Of a DNA stretch of 64,000 nucleotides, positions 23,250 to 38,200 are shown piece by piece. The DNA comes from Trichostrongylus colubriformis (lineage: Eukaryota; Nematoda; Chromadorea; Rhabditida; Trichostrongylidae), in assembly GCA_963978905.1 (NCBI GenBank), contig OZ022257.1, positions 9,818,509 through 9,882,508 of the forward strand. Direction: 5' to 3'. The notes beneath the pieces were generated by a model. The model made no database searches, was not told the DNA's origin, and saw only the letters and a list, made by a program, of their open reading frames with translations. The translations under genes were made by a program, and so were the position numbers. How positions within the stretch are numbered: the stretch's first letter is position 1; each line of letters opens with the position of its first letter.

Positions 23250-26200
23250 ATGTCATTTTTGAACCTTGTGGACTTTGATGGTTCGATAAAGCGAAACAAG
23301 AAACAGGAAGCAGTACTGAATACCTTTGTAGGTTTTCTGAATTTGTTTCCTCTTATACGAACTTAAATAGTAATGGTTCAATTTCAGAATGACCGGGAAA
23401 AATTTTTACGTGAACTCGAGTTGCAGAGGAGAGCGAGAGCAGTTGGTTAGTCGTGTTTATTTCCACTAAATCCAATCTGATAAGTGGAAAAGACAAGTGA
23501 GCTTCTGTGACTCTCATGGACCTATAATATAATATGAAGGGGTTCGGAAGACGTGGTATAGTAGCCACTGACATGTTCATGAGCGCATCGACGAGGCACT
23601 CATAGCGGCAACCTCAACATGGTGCGATCACATCCATTTTCGCTCAGTCCTTGTCGTTCTGATTTCAGCATTGTTTATGCTCATGCGCTGTTTGATAAGA
23701 TCTACAGAGCAGGAGAAAGATCATTCCCACCAGTGTAGAGCTTGTTGTTTTTTTCGGATTCCTTTGGGTTTGCGTGAACAGGGTGGGCGGACGCCATAGG
23801 AAGAGTTTTATCTGCTCTAGTTAGTTGACAGTGATGGTCGAAGTCGCAACAGATACTTTCTAAATCATTGCAAAAGTAGTGGCGCAGACGAGAAGAAATT
23901 AGCCCCTTTTAGTGCTCATTATGATGAAATTTTATCTTTGTGCAGCCACTGCTGTTTATGGGTTGTTTAACTACAAGACACCCATCTCTAATTTTCATGA
24001 AGGATGAAATGGTGTACATGTACAATAGGAAATAAATGGTTCTTCGTGCAGAATTTGACACGTCTTTGCTATGTGCCGCAATTGATACACTCAATAAGGA
24101 TTCTGGTTTCCAAAAAAATCGGAAATCTTTTGCTCAGTATTCCTCCGCCTTACGCGCGTTGATGCATGTTTGTGGAGCGTCAGAAGCGTAAGTAGAGGGG
24201 AATCGTAGGATGTTATTATTGTGAAAGCTGTTGTAATCACTTGTCAGCGTTGTAAAGCGGTATTCTGAAAATTTTTTTGTTAATAGACATCTCAATATTA
24301 AAATTCAATAATCGTTGTGAACTAGGCAGTCGTTACAATTCGAGCTTTTTTATAATTGCTCTGGTCACTTCTTCACTCATAACAACTACTGCTTTGCAGA
24401 GCAGAAGCATCAGAATGCGGCTAAAGTTATTCAAAGGTCGTGGCGTGCCCACCAAGCCCGCATCTTAGTGGCTCAGCAGTTCAGGGCAGATTTCGATGAG
24501 GTTGGCCGACCAACAACTAAAGAGGTTCTGTTTCAGTGTTTTTTGATTGATCTATTGATTTCGATTCTATTTATGAATTAGATTTGAATGCCTACACCCC
24601 TGTTGTTTTTTACGCTACCGCACTTGTTGAAGCATTCGTTTTTCATTTATCGTTATAGAATAGGAATCATATTCTATTCACTCCAGTGAGTAGGGGTATA
24701 CTACTTGGGCAGTGGTAACTGAATGATGAGCATTTCTGACCCAGGTGCTCTTTGTTTCTCGTAATGTCATCCATTTTTAGGCACTAAGTCTGCAAATCAC
24801 GCGAATGAATGTGTTCTACCACCATCCGGATGACGACAGCCGTTTAGTGAGCTTTTCTAAATTTTGCATTTGCATTTCTTGACCTCACATAATATAACGA
24901 TATCTCCAGTTGACGTTTATTCAGTTATGTGTCAGTCATTCATCAGGAGATGCCCTTAATCAGATTGTGCCCATCGATTCCAAGACGAAAAGCGCTACTG
25001 TCGTTTTTAGGTTACTTTGTGTTCTGCAGCCCTCGGTTTACGCCAGTGTTACGGAGTGGAAGAGTTGGTTGCGACCCAAAGTCTACTAGTGTTTTGCAAA
25101 TGCCTTTTGAAATTCCTTTCCCATTCTGGAAAGGATACAAATTTTGTGATGCCTATCAGGTATGTGCTCTTCTCTCAAGTTTCTTCAGCGCTGATTCCTT
25201 CAATATTCTCGGTTTTCAGGTTTCTAGATATCTTCGTTGATGCCAGACATTGTGTCGCCTTAGTTAAGGTCAGTAAATTGTATGGAATAACCATTTTCGT
25301 AAACGCTCTTTTTGGAATTAGGACCCTCTTGGGAACAGTTACACTTCATCACTCCAGTCGTGAAAATTTTATACCTGGAAAGTCTGATCAGACGCCTACT
25401 GGTGTTCATTTGAGTAGCTTATGGAGAAACTGATTGCGGTCTTTGTTCCCTTCTTATTTTAAATCATTTGTGGACTTCCTTTTCTCACTTCGATGACATA
25501 CAGAATGTATATCGCGCTGCCACTGCAGACCCTTTTTTTTTGGGTGAGGGGGTAATCGTTTTTCGAAAATTTCCTTGACTCCTGACGTAGCCCTTTTGGG
25601 TGCCCACAATATTGCGCTGTTAAAATCATCGAAAGTAACCTCTTGCACCGCACCAAAATGACGGAATCAGATGAACAGTCCAGAGATAATAGGTATACGC
25701 CATTTCGGAGCGCCTGATTGGCGTGGCCTATGGACATGGGTGAGTTGCGGGAGTGAGATGACAAGCGTGAGTGTGGCGGAGTGAGTGAGTATGATAAACT
25801 CTAACCAACCAAGTCCGTAGGCCGCACCCTATCAGGCGCTCCGAAATAAACTGTAGGTCGCCTCCACCATGATAACACTGCTTTCGCCATGCCAACCTGA
25901 AAGACATTTTGTCGAGTGAAATATGAGAATCGCAAGTACGAGTGGACAGCCTTTGTCTGTCTTATAGATTGCTCCGGCTGTTTCCGAGCGGTCTTTCCCA
26001 AGGGCTCTTCGGTGCGTTAATGATGTTTTCATAGTTTTACTTGAACTCCCACAACTTGAATGTCACTCGATATAGCTTACTTTCTCGGAGTTAAGAAAAA
26101 TAACCATAGAAAACGTAGTGTTTTTCGCTCATTTACTGAGATTTCTCTTTTTTTTGCAAAAAAAGGAAGCATGAATCGTTCTGACGTTTTTATCTAAACG

Positions 26201-29200
26201 TTCGATATGCAATTTGAACAATACTGTGTATTGACCAATATACATCTGTTTTGTACCATGTATTCGAGTGAGTGTCGTCGCTAGCACTGAGCATTCTGTT
26301 ATGATCGCTCAACTCTTTTTTCTGTTGTGGTTGGTTTTCATGACAGATATGTACTAGATTTTCATCACTCAGAAGCTTAATCTTTTTTTTGTTAAGATGG
26401 ACTATTTCAAATGGTTCCTGGACCTGATTTCGAGGCTATTCCCTCTTCACGACGAGGAGTTTTCTTTCTCACTCGATAGGCGATTGCCACCGCGTCTCGA
26501 ATCGCTTTGCGAGCATCTCATGATTCCTATTTTCAGAGCATCGCCTAAAGAAAGGTAATTTTGTAAGGGTCTTCTCTTTTCATTCCTGCAAGGAAAGGTT
26601 ACAGTGCTAGCGTAATTATGAGCGCGTTACAATTTGTTCGTTCACTTGAGATGCGTCAGTTTCTTACAGCCACACTCAAGATATCAATTCACGTCATAAG
26701 ACTGACGTTTCGGCCTTATTGCCTTCGTCAGAATCTGTAAAACCAAGGATCAATGCGATTTACCCCTCAAATATTTATTCTTGATTTTGCTTCATTTTAT
26801 ACTTGCAAAATAGTTCTACCCACTAACAGCGTTCACATAGGTCTTGAAGACCGCAGTTACGGCCGGACCCACCTGCGAGCACAACCGTCTGCCGCTGAGA
26901 TCACAGCTAATCCGACTAAGTGGGTGGTTTCAGTTAGGCCGCGGTCATACTCTGCGTGTCTGCGTTAGTTGACGCCGGTGCCGGCGTCAACTAACGCAGA
27001 CACGCAGAGTATGACCGCGGCCTTACTTGTCAACCCATCAGCGTGGAGCCGACACTGTTTCTAGCCCATACAGGCTGAGAAACGAGGCAACTACGTTCAT
27101 CATGGCTAGGCACTCCTCTCTATTATTCATTTGGGATTTTGAGCGCTAGTCCAAAGTCTCCGTATCTTTGCAAATCGGAGTCCGGGGTTCGGGCTACGGA
27201 ATCCCAACACTTACATCAAGCCCTACGCCCCATGGCACAGGAAGCTACCGGCCAGTGCCACATTTTTCTCGGTCTCTAAACTGCTTTCGGAACAAGTCGC
27301 AATTTTTGCAGTGAATATCATCCAACTTGATGACGTGCTCCGCCCATTGTGGGCGTGTCTCCGCTCGCCTCATGCATAGTAGCTAAGACGATGGCCTCCC
27401 CAGTGAATTTCGCCTAAGGCCGCGTTGGCCCAGATTAGGGATTTTTATTGTAAAGACGACCCATTCCGGGTGCGCTCCTCCCTCCCCCTGCGCGCCGACC
27501 ATTTCCATGTCTTTTGGAAACACCGTGAACTTAACCCATTACCCCATGTTTGGCTCGTTTCGGAACCCCATTAACAATTTTCTGCCTGAGGACTGAGTAT
27601 TACAGGGTACGCTGCGCCCATCGTGTGCGGAGCTGTGTCAGTTAGTTCATGTGTCGCCCCTACTTCCCAAATTTTATCCCATCTTCACATTAAAATTTTA
27701 TCCCATTAAATTTTATTCCATTAAATGTGACAGGCCGAAAAGCGGACGTACAGACAGACGAAGCGTTTCATATGCGGTAGGAATTGTATAAGGCAAGCTT
27801 TTTTTGGATTTCGTCGTATCCCCTCTCCACTCATTTGATAAATGATATTCCGCAAGTTGAGTAATGGAATTCTTTCTGCTGATTCTTTTCACTAAGTATG
27901 AGAGGGTTGTGGGTGAATTAGATGCCTCCCGAAGTCGCTGTACTTGATGGTTGAATCTGCTTTCATGCTTTGCGCTAACTAGGCGACGACGGCAATTGAC
28001 GCCGGCACTATTGCAACACGCTATATCTACGACACTCCATTTAACCATACTACAGCGTGGTGATCATGAGAGCCCGCACGAATCTCCACAGACTTGCACA
28101 GGATCTTGATACGAGCATCATACTGTAGTATGGTCCTAGAACGTTATAAACAGGGCGTATCGCTACGGTACCAGCGCCGGTGCTGCCAAGTATGAATGCT
28201 TTTTGATGTGGCTTCCCATCTGCAGGGCCTCAAAAGCATAGTTACCTGATGCGTAAGCGCAACGCTAGTTGGAATAGTATGCCATTGAAGGGCTCATAGA
28301 TTATGTTGTCGGGCCCATATCTGTTTTTATGAGATAATTTCCCTTTTCGTATTGATTAGAACTGACTTCTGTACATGAATTTTGCTTTTGCGATTTTCAT
28401 GAATGTGGTTGCACACTTAGCCATCGAGCGACAGACAGTTTTTTTTTCACAAAAAACGAAGTTTTCGCAATGTGGCAGATTACTTTTTGTAGAGAGCGCA
28501 TCAGTCTCTTATTTTCTCAAATGGTTATTCCAGGGTATGGGTTCTGTGCTCATTACTGCGGTCGGTGGTGGTCCACAACGATTTGACGACCATGGTCTTG
28601 GCTGTGATGCCTTACATTACTCGCTGTTTCTATGATTCAAAGTAAGCTTCATAACAAGATTTTGCTTTGCTATTGTTTGAGTTGCTTTGAATTTTCACAT
28701 GATTGAGTGTTGACTTTTGACTGCTTCTTAATTCTAGGATTTCATTGCGTGATGTTCTTCATGCCTTTGGGCGACACCCTTCTGATGATTCGGTACCGGC
28801 TGGAATATGCTCCACATTTTTTGTCAGCACCTTTCTCAAGGCTTGCAATCAGAAGGAGCGTGAGTCTCATTAATAATGTTGTAGTCTCTAACTGAAATTG
28901 TGGGAATCATGACTGCTCGTTTTGGACATTTTGGTGCATTTTTTAAGTAAGCACCGGTTTCGATTGATGGGACCGAGGCACTTTACTGTTGCGGTTGAGT
29001 TTGCTTAATTGGTAGATCGAAGAAGGTATCATTCGATTTGAACTGCGCAGTGGTCCGCATCGCATGTGCATTTCTCTGTTTTGCCGAATCGTTTTTATTG
29101 TCTATAAGATTGTTTTGGGGATGAATTTTCAAGCATAAGTCATAGCGTATTGCCCATTGCAGTAACTGACGACGACAAGTTTTTACTTTTGTCGACATGT

Positions 29201-32200
29201 GCTGGTTACAAGGAAGCGTACCAAAAGAGCCACTCTGATACCTCAATGATTGCCGAAGGAGAAAAGGTGAAATTCCACATGGCTTACGTTATTTATTTGA
29301 TTTATTTATGATTTGCTTATCCTACTCAGATATCTTAGCAAAATGAATGTGTTAGCGAAGAGCATGAAATTTAGTTAGTGCTCGTTGTAAAAAGGATGAT
29401 CGTTGCAAAGCTACTCGCTATTGTAATGCCACTCATTCTTAAGGTGATGTCGTTTATGACGTCGTTCGTTGATGATGCATTCAAATCGCCAGTGTTTACG
29501 GAGCTCTGCAAACATGCAGGTTAGAGGCTTGTGGAATGTTTTACTATTGTCGCTGCAATGTTATAATTATGGTTACGAGTCATATCCCTTTTCGTGTTTC
29601 AGTGAAATTTCCCAATGAAGAGAATATATGGTCGTTGGTATCATTTGAAAAGAAAATACTTAACTCCGATATGGTGATGTCATTGGCGACTTCTCCTGCA
29701 TGCATGAATCGGTTGGTTTTCCCCACATTCGTATGATAATCTCTCCCTGATCTCAGCCCGCATTCATACCTTGCTCACCGACACTGACGCCAGCGGCGAC
29801 GACATCGGTGCGCAATGTATGAACGCTAGCTTAGGTAGAGCGATGGAACGGATTGGTATGAAGTTTTTACTCATTGGTTTTATTTCGTTTTCTGCTCCTT
29901 TTACCTTTTGTTGGATTTAATGTGTGTAAGAAGCAATAAGGGAATGGAGATACTTAAAATAAAAAGAATCTTGACTGGACTCTTGTTCGTCGACGGTGCT
30001 TGAGAGCTCTGACGAGCTGTACCGATCGGTAAAACCTGACCCAAGGTCAAGAATGAGGACGTGAAAGCAACCATGCAGACGGCCCTCTAGCTGAGAGAGC
30101 CACGCTGGTATGCATACCAGAAGGTCAGAAGACTACCCCAAAAGGAAAGCGCTGGATTTTTAAGCACAAGCGACCACGTGCTGTATCAGAGAAGAGTGGA
30201 GAGTCCTCATCAAAAAAGACCTCGCCGAAGCTTACTGGTGACAGAAAGTATTTCGCCTGGAAAACCGACGATCACACAAGCGCTTAACTCCTCAACTTGC
30301 CTGATTAGTGACGAAATGTTGTCATTGTAGTTTGTGGTATTGTTGATTGTTGATTTTCTCATGAGAGAGTAATATTTTCAATGAACCATCGTGGTAAAAT
30401 ACATTTGAAATTCAGTAGCAGTTTTTTAGATTGTGGATGTCATTAGTGAGTGAGGAATCACGGTGCTCTGGACGGCTCGTGAATCACATCGATTTGCTCA
30501 AAATGGGTGAGTTACAGTTCACAGAGGAAGATGCATGTTCCAACTTACACATGTGATAATGCAGGTCATCCTCTCGAAGACGCTGCCCGTGACCGTCTGT
30601 CACAAGCACTGTCATTGTTTTGTGGTTGCCTTGTTGCTGGAGTCGCATCTGTTGATGACGCTGATTTTATTTCTGGGCATCCAAATTTGGTATTCAACAG
30701 AGACAAGATGACGGAAATAATCACAGTAATCAGGTGCACCATTGCTGTGGCATGTTTTCATAATCAGCTTCCATACTGGGTCGCTATAACCGCATTTGTA
30801 ATTTGCTTTATTTCATAGTTTTATTAAGGGATGTTGGCTTGGGTCTGATCGATTTAGCATTTCCCGAGGACTTTTTCGCCACTGCGAAGGTGGCGGAACA
30901 GAAAAGTCGTGATGCGGCTAAGGTGAGATGTTACTAATTATCTGTTGATGTGGTTATACTATTGTTTGGAATGAATTCTGTGATGTTTTTTCCCAAAAAG
31001 ACTCGCATTGTTAGATAATGTCACATGGCAGTCGTTGAGTATCTGCGGTTTCCTCATACTTTCAGCCAATTGGAAGAACTCAGTTCTTTTTTTTCCTGAT
31101 TCTGGTCCTCCTCCGATTTTCCTGTCCAGAAAGTGTGGCGTCGTCTTAACGGAATCACAGAAAAATGAGTTTCTTTGTTTCTTTGTTAGTATTTGCCTAA
31201 TAAGGGCGGCATGCAAAGTTTCACGCGAAAAAGTCAGAATTCAGCTAAGATACAGCTCCCCATATTCTTGGCCGGGTGGGTGGGGCCTCCGAGTAAAAGC
31301 CCCGTCACGTCATCCGCCGCGGTTGGGAACGGAGAGTGGGACAGTTTACGTAACTTTGTGTTCCTGCAATGCGGCACCGACCGCGGAGGACGACGGGGTG
31401 AGCTTTTTTGGAGGCCCCGCCCACCCGGGCGAGAAATTGATGTGTTATATCTCCGCCGAATTCGCATTTTTTCGCGTGAAATTTTGCATGCGGCCCACAT
31501 CAGGCAAATGCAACATAAATATATGGGTAAGAGAAAAACTCGTTTTTCCGTGGATGATTCCTTTAAGATGCCTCAAAAACAGTGACAGGGGTAATGTGGG
31601 TAATGAGAACTCCTGAACTGGGTCACACTAATGAAAGTTAGGGATCTAACAATATAAAGACTATATGTGGCAAAATTTCCAATGAGCGAGGGCGCCCTCG
31701 AATTCTATGAGAGCTGTCTTCTTCAACAGCTGTCACTTATTTTGCCTCAGCCCGCCTTTTTTTCGGCCCGACCCGGCCCTATTGAGAATGAACGGCGGGA
31801 AGGGGGTCTTATATCTCGGGTTTTTGACCGTTTTATTCGTTTTTCTTCACTTTCTTACTTTGAAGCAACTCGGCCTTGATATTTGATGATCTTTCCATAT
31901 TCGGCCCGAATTATCCCTATCATTGCCTTTAAGCTCGTTTCCTTTCCTCTCTGTCAGGCCATGTAGGAAAACAAAGGTTTCATTAGAGGCTGGACACCTC
32001 TGTCAATCGATGGATGTGGATCGAAACTTGTGAATCTCCTACAAGTGCACTTCTGCAAATTTTCTCGGACAAATTGAGGTTTCTGCGATTTCTCGGACAA
32101 ATTGAGATTTCCAGTGCAGGAAAAGGCAAATTGTATGCGCTATTACTTCCCGAGTGTGGTACATTGATTAGCAGAGTACACGAGAGATTTTGGATTCACA

Positions 32201-35200
32201 TCAGCCCCAGCTTTCAGGATTTGAGTGTCGCGTAAACCGGCCATCACCTATGACTAAAGGCAAAGACAAAAATGCAGTGAAATTTTTCATTTTAGTGGTC
32301 TCAGCTTTACGAGACAGTCGTTTCTGCTCTGCAATCGCTCTATGCAAAGGATGCACGTGTGCACTTTCTTCCTCATGAATTCTGGAGTAATCATCGAAGA
32401 CAGGTAAATTGTTCTCGGGTGTTTTTGCCTAGATCAAACACGATATGCAGGTGGTGGTGACGCGCAGATCTTTTTTGCAACCTCGACGTCGTGGCCACAG
32501 TATCGAAGGTCCTCAGCGTGTATTCACACCCTTCACTTTTGTGCGTTTTCTACATGGAAGAGGAGAAATGCAGTGAGTTAGGAGATGATTTCTATGGCAG
32601 AATTGATTGGAAAGCTATGGAGGTTGCATCACAAGTACTCTGAAAACCTTCGGAGTACTCTGAAAGTACTAAATGCATACTTCGGAAACCCAGTGAGGTA
32701 CATCATCATTCATAATTTGGTTTTGCACCAGTATTCTTTTATAGAGTCCATTTCTTCCTCTATCCGTATGCGTTCTTCATTGTCTACTGAACTTGGTGCG
32801 CTAAATAGGGCTGAGAAGCTGAACTGCACTTTCGGATCGTCACCAGATTGCCTTTTCATTTTCATTGGAAATAATGGTATTGCACCAATCAATTACCATT
32901 TAATTAATGTAGGATAGCTGCATTAGACCAGGTTTTAGGAGGTAGCTTTGGTGCAACCTCTCATGAATGTGTGAGAGAAGGAGCTCGAGTACGCGCGAGC
33001 CCACCTGTATCCCATCGGTATTTAGATTTCCGGTTATCCCACGCTCGAGGCATAGTTGCAGTTTTGATATACATTTTCAACGGAAAAAATAATTTCAAAG
33101 CTCTGGCTGTTGGAGTACATGAAAGTTTTTGGATATTTTGGCGCTCTATAAAGGCTTTTCTCTGTTCAGAGCTATAGGGCGCAATTGGTCCGTGTATATC
33201 TAATATACTGCAGAAAGTTGAGTTTACTGAAATCGTTTAGTGATGATAGCAGTGGGAGCGAGGACGAGGCGGGACCTTCTAATGAAATGCCAACGACTAG
33301 CGCTGATTTACGGAATTTGAGCATCATCAAGTCGATCCCTTTTGTTGTACCATTTATGCAGCGAGTCAAGGTATTTTTATACATTCGAGTCTTTCACGTA
33401 TGACGGATGTGTTTCCAGATTTTCCAAGATCTTTTGGCTCACGATCGAGAAGCGAATGATATCGTGGATGATTTCCATGGCTTTGGTGGGTGATATTGAT
33501 ATTTTGAAATCGCTTCGAGATAAATTACCATGTTTTTGTTAAAAAAGTGGAGAGGAGGAGAGGGTAGAAGGGGGAAGGGCGGAGAGGGGATAGAAGGGAG
33601 GAAGGGCAAAGAAGTCACATTCTCCATTTGGCTTTAGACTGCTGTGAGTGCATCAGTGCTGCTCATACTTTCCACAATTGTACTAGAGCCTATACGGTTT
33701 TCACTGACCATTGACCACTTGCAGCATCTTTTTTTGAATCCGGATATTCATGAGTGGTATTCATTCGGTTATCGTATTACCGCACTCTGTGTAGATTTGC
33801 ATAGCTTATACTGATCAATTGAATATCACATGTGATTAGGGCCGTGTGATTTGAGCAAGCTTGTAGCTTGCCTAAATTTTCCTTGACCTGTGTATGGCAT
33901 CGTGTCAAAATCCCTCACCAAAACCTTTAATGCTCATCGTTTCGTGAATGGACTTTTATTTATTGCATCGACAGGACCTCGTCGGAATGGTATTAGCATA
34001 GCAGTGCGACGACAGCACCTCTACGAAGATGCTTTTCAAGCGTTATCGCTAGGAAACGGTGGGTTTTCCACTACAAAAAAGTCTTTTGTTGTGGTTTTTT
34101 TGGGTTTTGAGAGCGTACAGTAAGCCGTGTTTTACTTATTGAAAAATTTCAATAAATATGCAACGGTTTAGCATTTCTGTTAGCAGTTACAGAGACAATG
34201 ACCACTTCTTTTATAGCGCCGAATCTACGACTACCTATTAGGGTATCGATGACAAACTGGGTCGGTTTGAATGAAGCTGGTATAGATGGTGGAGGTATAT
34301 TCAGGTGAGGATATTTTTGGGTTTAAACAGAATTCATTGTTCCTATCAGTGCCCACCCAGGCCTACCAAGCCTTCCATCTCTCTGGGGTAGGTGAATTGG
34401 TACCAAACTCGTCAGGGAGGTTGAAGGAGCCGGAAGGGGTCGGAAGAAAGAGGAAAGTGGGAAGAAATGATCGTTTCAAGTGGGCATTTGAAGATTGAAG
34501 CGATAATTGGTAGAGACACCCGGATTCAAAAAGCGCTACAGTGTGGTCTGTATTCTCATCCCCCCGCATCACTTCGGAATGCAACATCACTTTTCCGAGT
34601 TGCTCGCTGTGTAAGATGACATGTGTTGAATCGTAAGGTGTATTTTGGGCGGAGGTGGTGTAGTGACAGGTGGCGCGCACCCCACTCTCATGGTGCCGGG
34701 ATCAAATCCCGCATCAAAGCCCGCCCAGGCCAACCAAGCCTTCCATCCCTCCGGGGTAGGTAAATTGGTACCAGACTTGTCTGGGAGGATAAAAGCACTG
34801 ACTTGTACATCGGCTGGCCACCGCAAGTCATTGTATAGGCCACATCACATTCACGTGCCATCACGATTCTGAATGGAACTAGAATGTGCGGCGCATCCCA
34901 GAAAGGGATTGATTAACGCCAAAAACTTTATCCTTTTATCCTTTTAGGTGTATTCATTCATGATGGCGAAATAAGTGAAACAACAAACAGCAGCAATTAA
35001 GTGAAACAATGAGTGGGAGAATGAGCGAGATCTTAAGAAAAAATGTGTTCCTGGCAAGAAAAAGCATTGAATTTACACCCGACGTCTTATCAAGGTGCCG
35101 TGTGTGCATTGTCTCAAACTAACGACTGCAAGCGTTACGGTAAATCGAAGGCCAAAATTGCCATTGTCTTCAAACGCATTGCTTTGTACATAGACTGAAC

Positions 35201-38200
35201 CCCGTAAGTCACTTATAGACCACTCCGCATTCTTTTCCCGCCTAGATGAAATTGGAATGCGCGGCACATTCCAACATAGTACTAGATTGCAGGAAACTTT
35301 GTCTCTCTATCCTTATGTGGAAATTATGGGACTTGCACACCTACAGGTTCCTTGTTTGAGCTCTGGTCACGGCTCGCATCGCTTATGCACGGTCCAAACG
35401 TGTTGCACCAATCGTAAACGATCCGCTTGTACGCGAACGTCGCACATCCCACGCCACGACGTCAATTTTATGTCCCAATGGCATAAACTCTGAGTGCCAG
35501 AAACGAAAACAAGCACATTTTCAAGCTATGAATTTTCAGAGAATTTTTGACCGAATTGCTTCGAACTGGATTTGATCCCGACAGAGGCTTGTTCAAATAC
35601 ACTCACGACAGGTACTGGAATGAATCCTTTTTTACGTTTTTGTGAAAGTTCGTTCGCAATGATACTCGTGTATATGAAGGCTGTTGTATCCAAATCCATC
35701 CTCTATGCAGCTATATCCTGACTCGTATTCGCAACATTTCTTCTTTCTCGGACGGATCATTGCTAAGGTAATCTTTCTACACCCTGATTCTCTGAGTAAT
35801 TAATAATGAATGAATGTCAGTACTGGTGCGAATATCACTTGGTGACGATTCATAGATGGCCTATAGCTTTTGTTGCTATGAGTGAAATCATTTGTGGCGC
35901 AAAGGGCTTTATATGATCAGTGAAAATCTTATATAAATGATTGTGGTGGTATAACTGATGAGGTTGCGTTTATACTTCGCGTAATCGACGCCGGCACCGG
36001 CGCGACGGCGTCAGTCTGACAACGCACTCCGTTTGCGAGACGCTCGATCCAATCGCATTACAGTGCGATGATCGTGGTGAGAGTCGCGAATTCGGACTCA
36101 GACTTGCATAGTACCAAACAATGCATGATGATCGTGGCGAGAGCCCTCGGATTCAAATTCGAATTTTAGCATAGTGCCAAACTGCCAAGATTCGAATTGG
36201 AATTTGTGGACTGTCGTCACGATCATCATACTGTAATGTGGTTGGGTCGAGCGTCGATTGTGCGAAGTATAATTGCGGTCTAAGCCAGTGATAGCAGTTT
36301 CTACTCAAACCTACATTTGTATTTTGCAGTTGATCTACGAGAAGCAAATGGCTGAGATCCGTTTTGCTGAGTTTTTTATATCACAGCTTCTGGGCAAACG
36401 TCACACAGATATTGATCTTCATCATTTGAAATCGTATGATCCAGCTATATACAAGTGAGTAAGCGAAAGTTGTGAGCGAATGGGTGGGTGCACTTATGAC
36501 AGAAAATCGCTTCGCGGCCTCGCACTCGCGGCGCCATTAGTACGACTTGCCGAATCGATTGCCCTAGGGAGCCCGGCAGAGCGTGGCTGCGTCTCCTCTG
36601 CAGTCCACCTATGCCACACTGCCTCCTGCACCCATGCGACCCTTCCTCCTCCAGCCAGCTACATTGCCTTGTTTGAAGGCTGCCATGCCCTGCCACTGGT
36701 AATCGCACCCGCCGAGCCTCTCGCCGCTTGCGGCCACGCAATTTTCTGTCATAAGTGCACACACCCGAGCTGAATAGTCGGAATCAGCGATTTAAGACTG
36801 GAATTTCGGTCTATCGCTCTTCCACTGAGACGAGATGATACGAGTAGTTCCTGTACCGTTGCGCTCCGTGTTGTGTAGTTTGAATCCCTGAACGATTTTT
36901 CGTGATCGTCAAAATTACCCAGTAACTGTGAACCTTTTTGAAAACACTTTTATGAGAAAAATTTGTGTAGTCGCAGGATTGCGCTCATCCATGGCGTTTT
37001 TATCAAGCCATCAATCCAAAATTACTTCAAGTTAATTGTATGAACATAACATTGTAGGTAACGCGCATCCCTTCTACCCTATAGGCCGTTTCCTTCCTCC
37101 GTCATTTGTTCGGAGTGTCTCTCGGGCTGTGCCTCTCGGATGTCTCGAGAGACATACCTCTCCTTGTTGTTAGTCTGAAGCGGCTTAGCCATTCTGTATG
37201 GTGCAGGGAATTGTTTTTTTTTTTTCGTTTTGGTCATCTCACCGTCATGAAGAGACGAAAGTGGCCGGCGAAACCGAAGAAATAATGATTTCACATGAAG
37301 TTGCGGAAGCGCAAGACGAAGTCGGGCGTATTCGCTACTCTCCATGGAAGTTGTAAGGCCGCTTCATACTTGGTGATAGCGGTGCCTTGCCTGCCGACGG
37401 AAGGACGTGGCCGTGTTCACAAGCGTTGAGGCAGAGTGGCGCGGACGGATACGCTGAGATGACGCAGCTAGGCTCTGTCGTGGCACCGCAGAACATGATT
37501 GACCGGCATCGGCCTCTTTCGTCGCTCTTCAAACTTCGTAACATCTTATACGGCCAGCTTCGCCGTCCGTTTTCCACTCCATGACGGCGAACAGACAGGC
37601 AGACAAACAAAGAAACACGCCAGTCGTGCTTTACATACAGGGTTTTATACACGTGTAGGTTAGAATGGATTAGGGCGACTTGGTATTCTAAGCGAGCTTT
37701 TTCTAAAGGGGATGAGGTTCTCCTAGAAGAGCATGCAATTTTTTTTCACGTGAGCTGTGGAAATGGCACCTTATGAAGTACATGAGCAAAGACACTGTTC
37801 TGTTTAGACACCTGAAAAATCTCCGTAGTTTGACAGCCGATGAACTCGCAGCTCTGGAACTCGACTTCAGTGTGATCGTTGATGATGTTGGTGATGTGCA
37901 GGTAGAGACTTTTTCTTCATTCAGAAAATGAAATGAAATAATGATTTTGATGGAATTCATTGATGTTTTTGTAGTAATACGGGCGGCTTGATATAATCAT
38001 TGTTTTCAGAGTGTTGACCTCGTACCACGTGGCCGAACTATTCGTGTGACAGTTGACAATCGCTTGGAATACATACGTGCATACGTTAACTTTTTCCTGT
38101 TCAAGCGGGTCAGTAACTTTGATCATATCAGCTCTTCCGCGTGTTCCCAGAAGAATGGCTCATTCTACTCGAAGGCATTTGATCCCATAACTTGAGAACT

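Noticed and set aside
31008..31616. 202-codon plus-strand open frame
   Set aside because: It lies almost entirely in a TTAA foldback MITE; an equally open frame occurs on the other strand because the arms are inverted.
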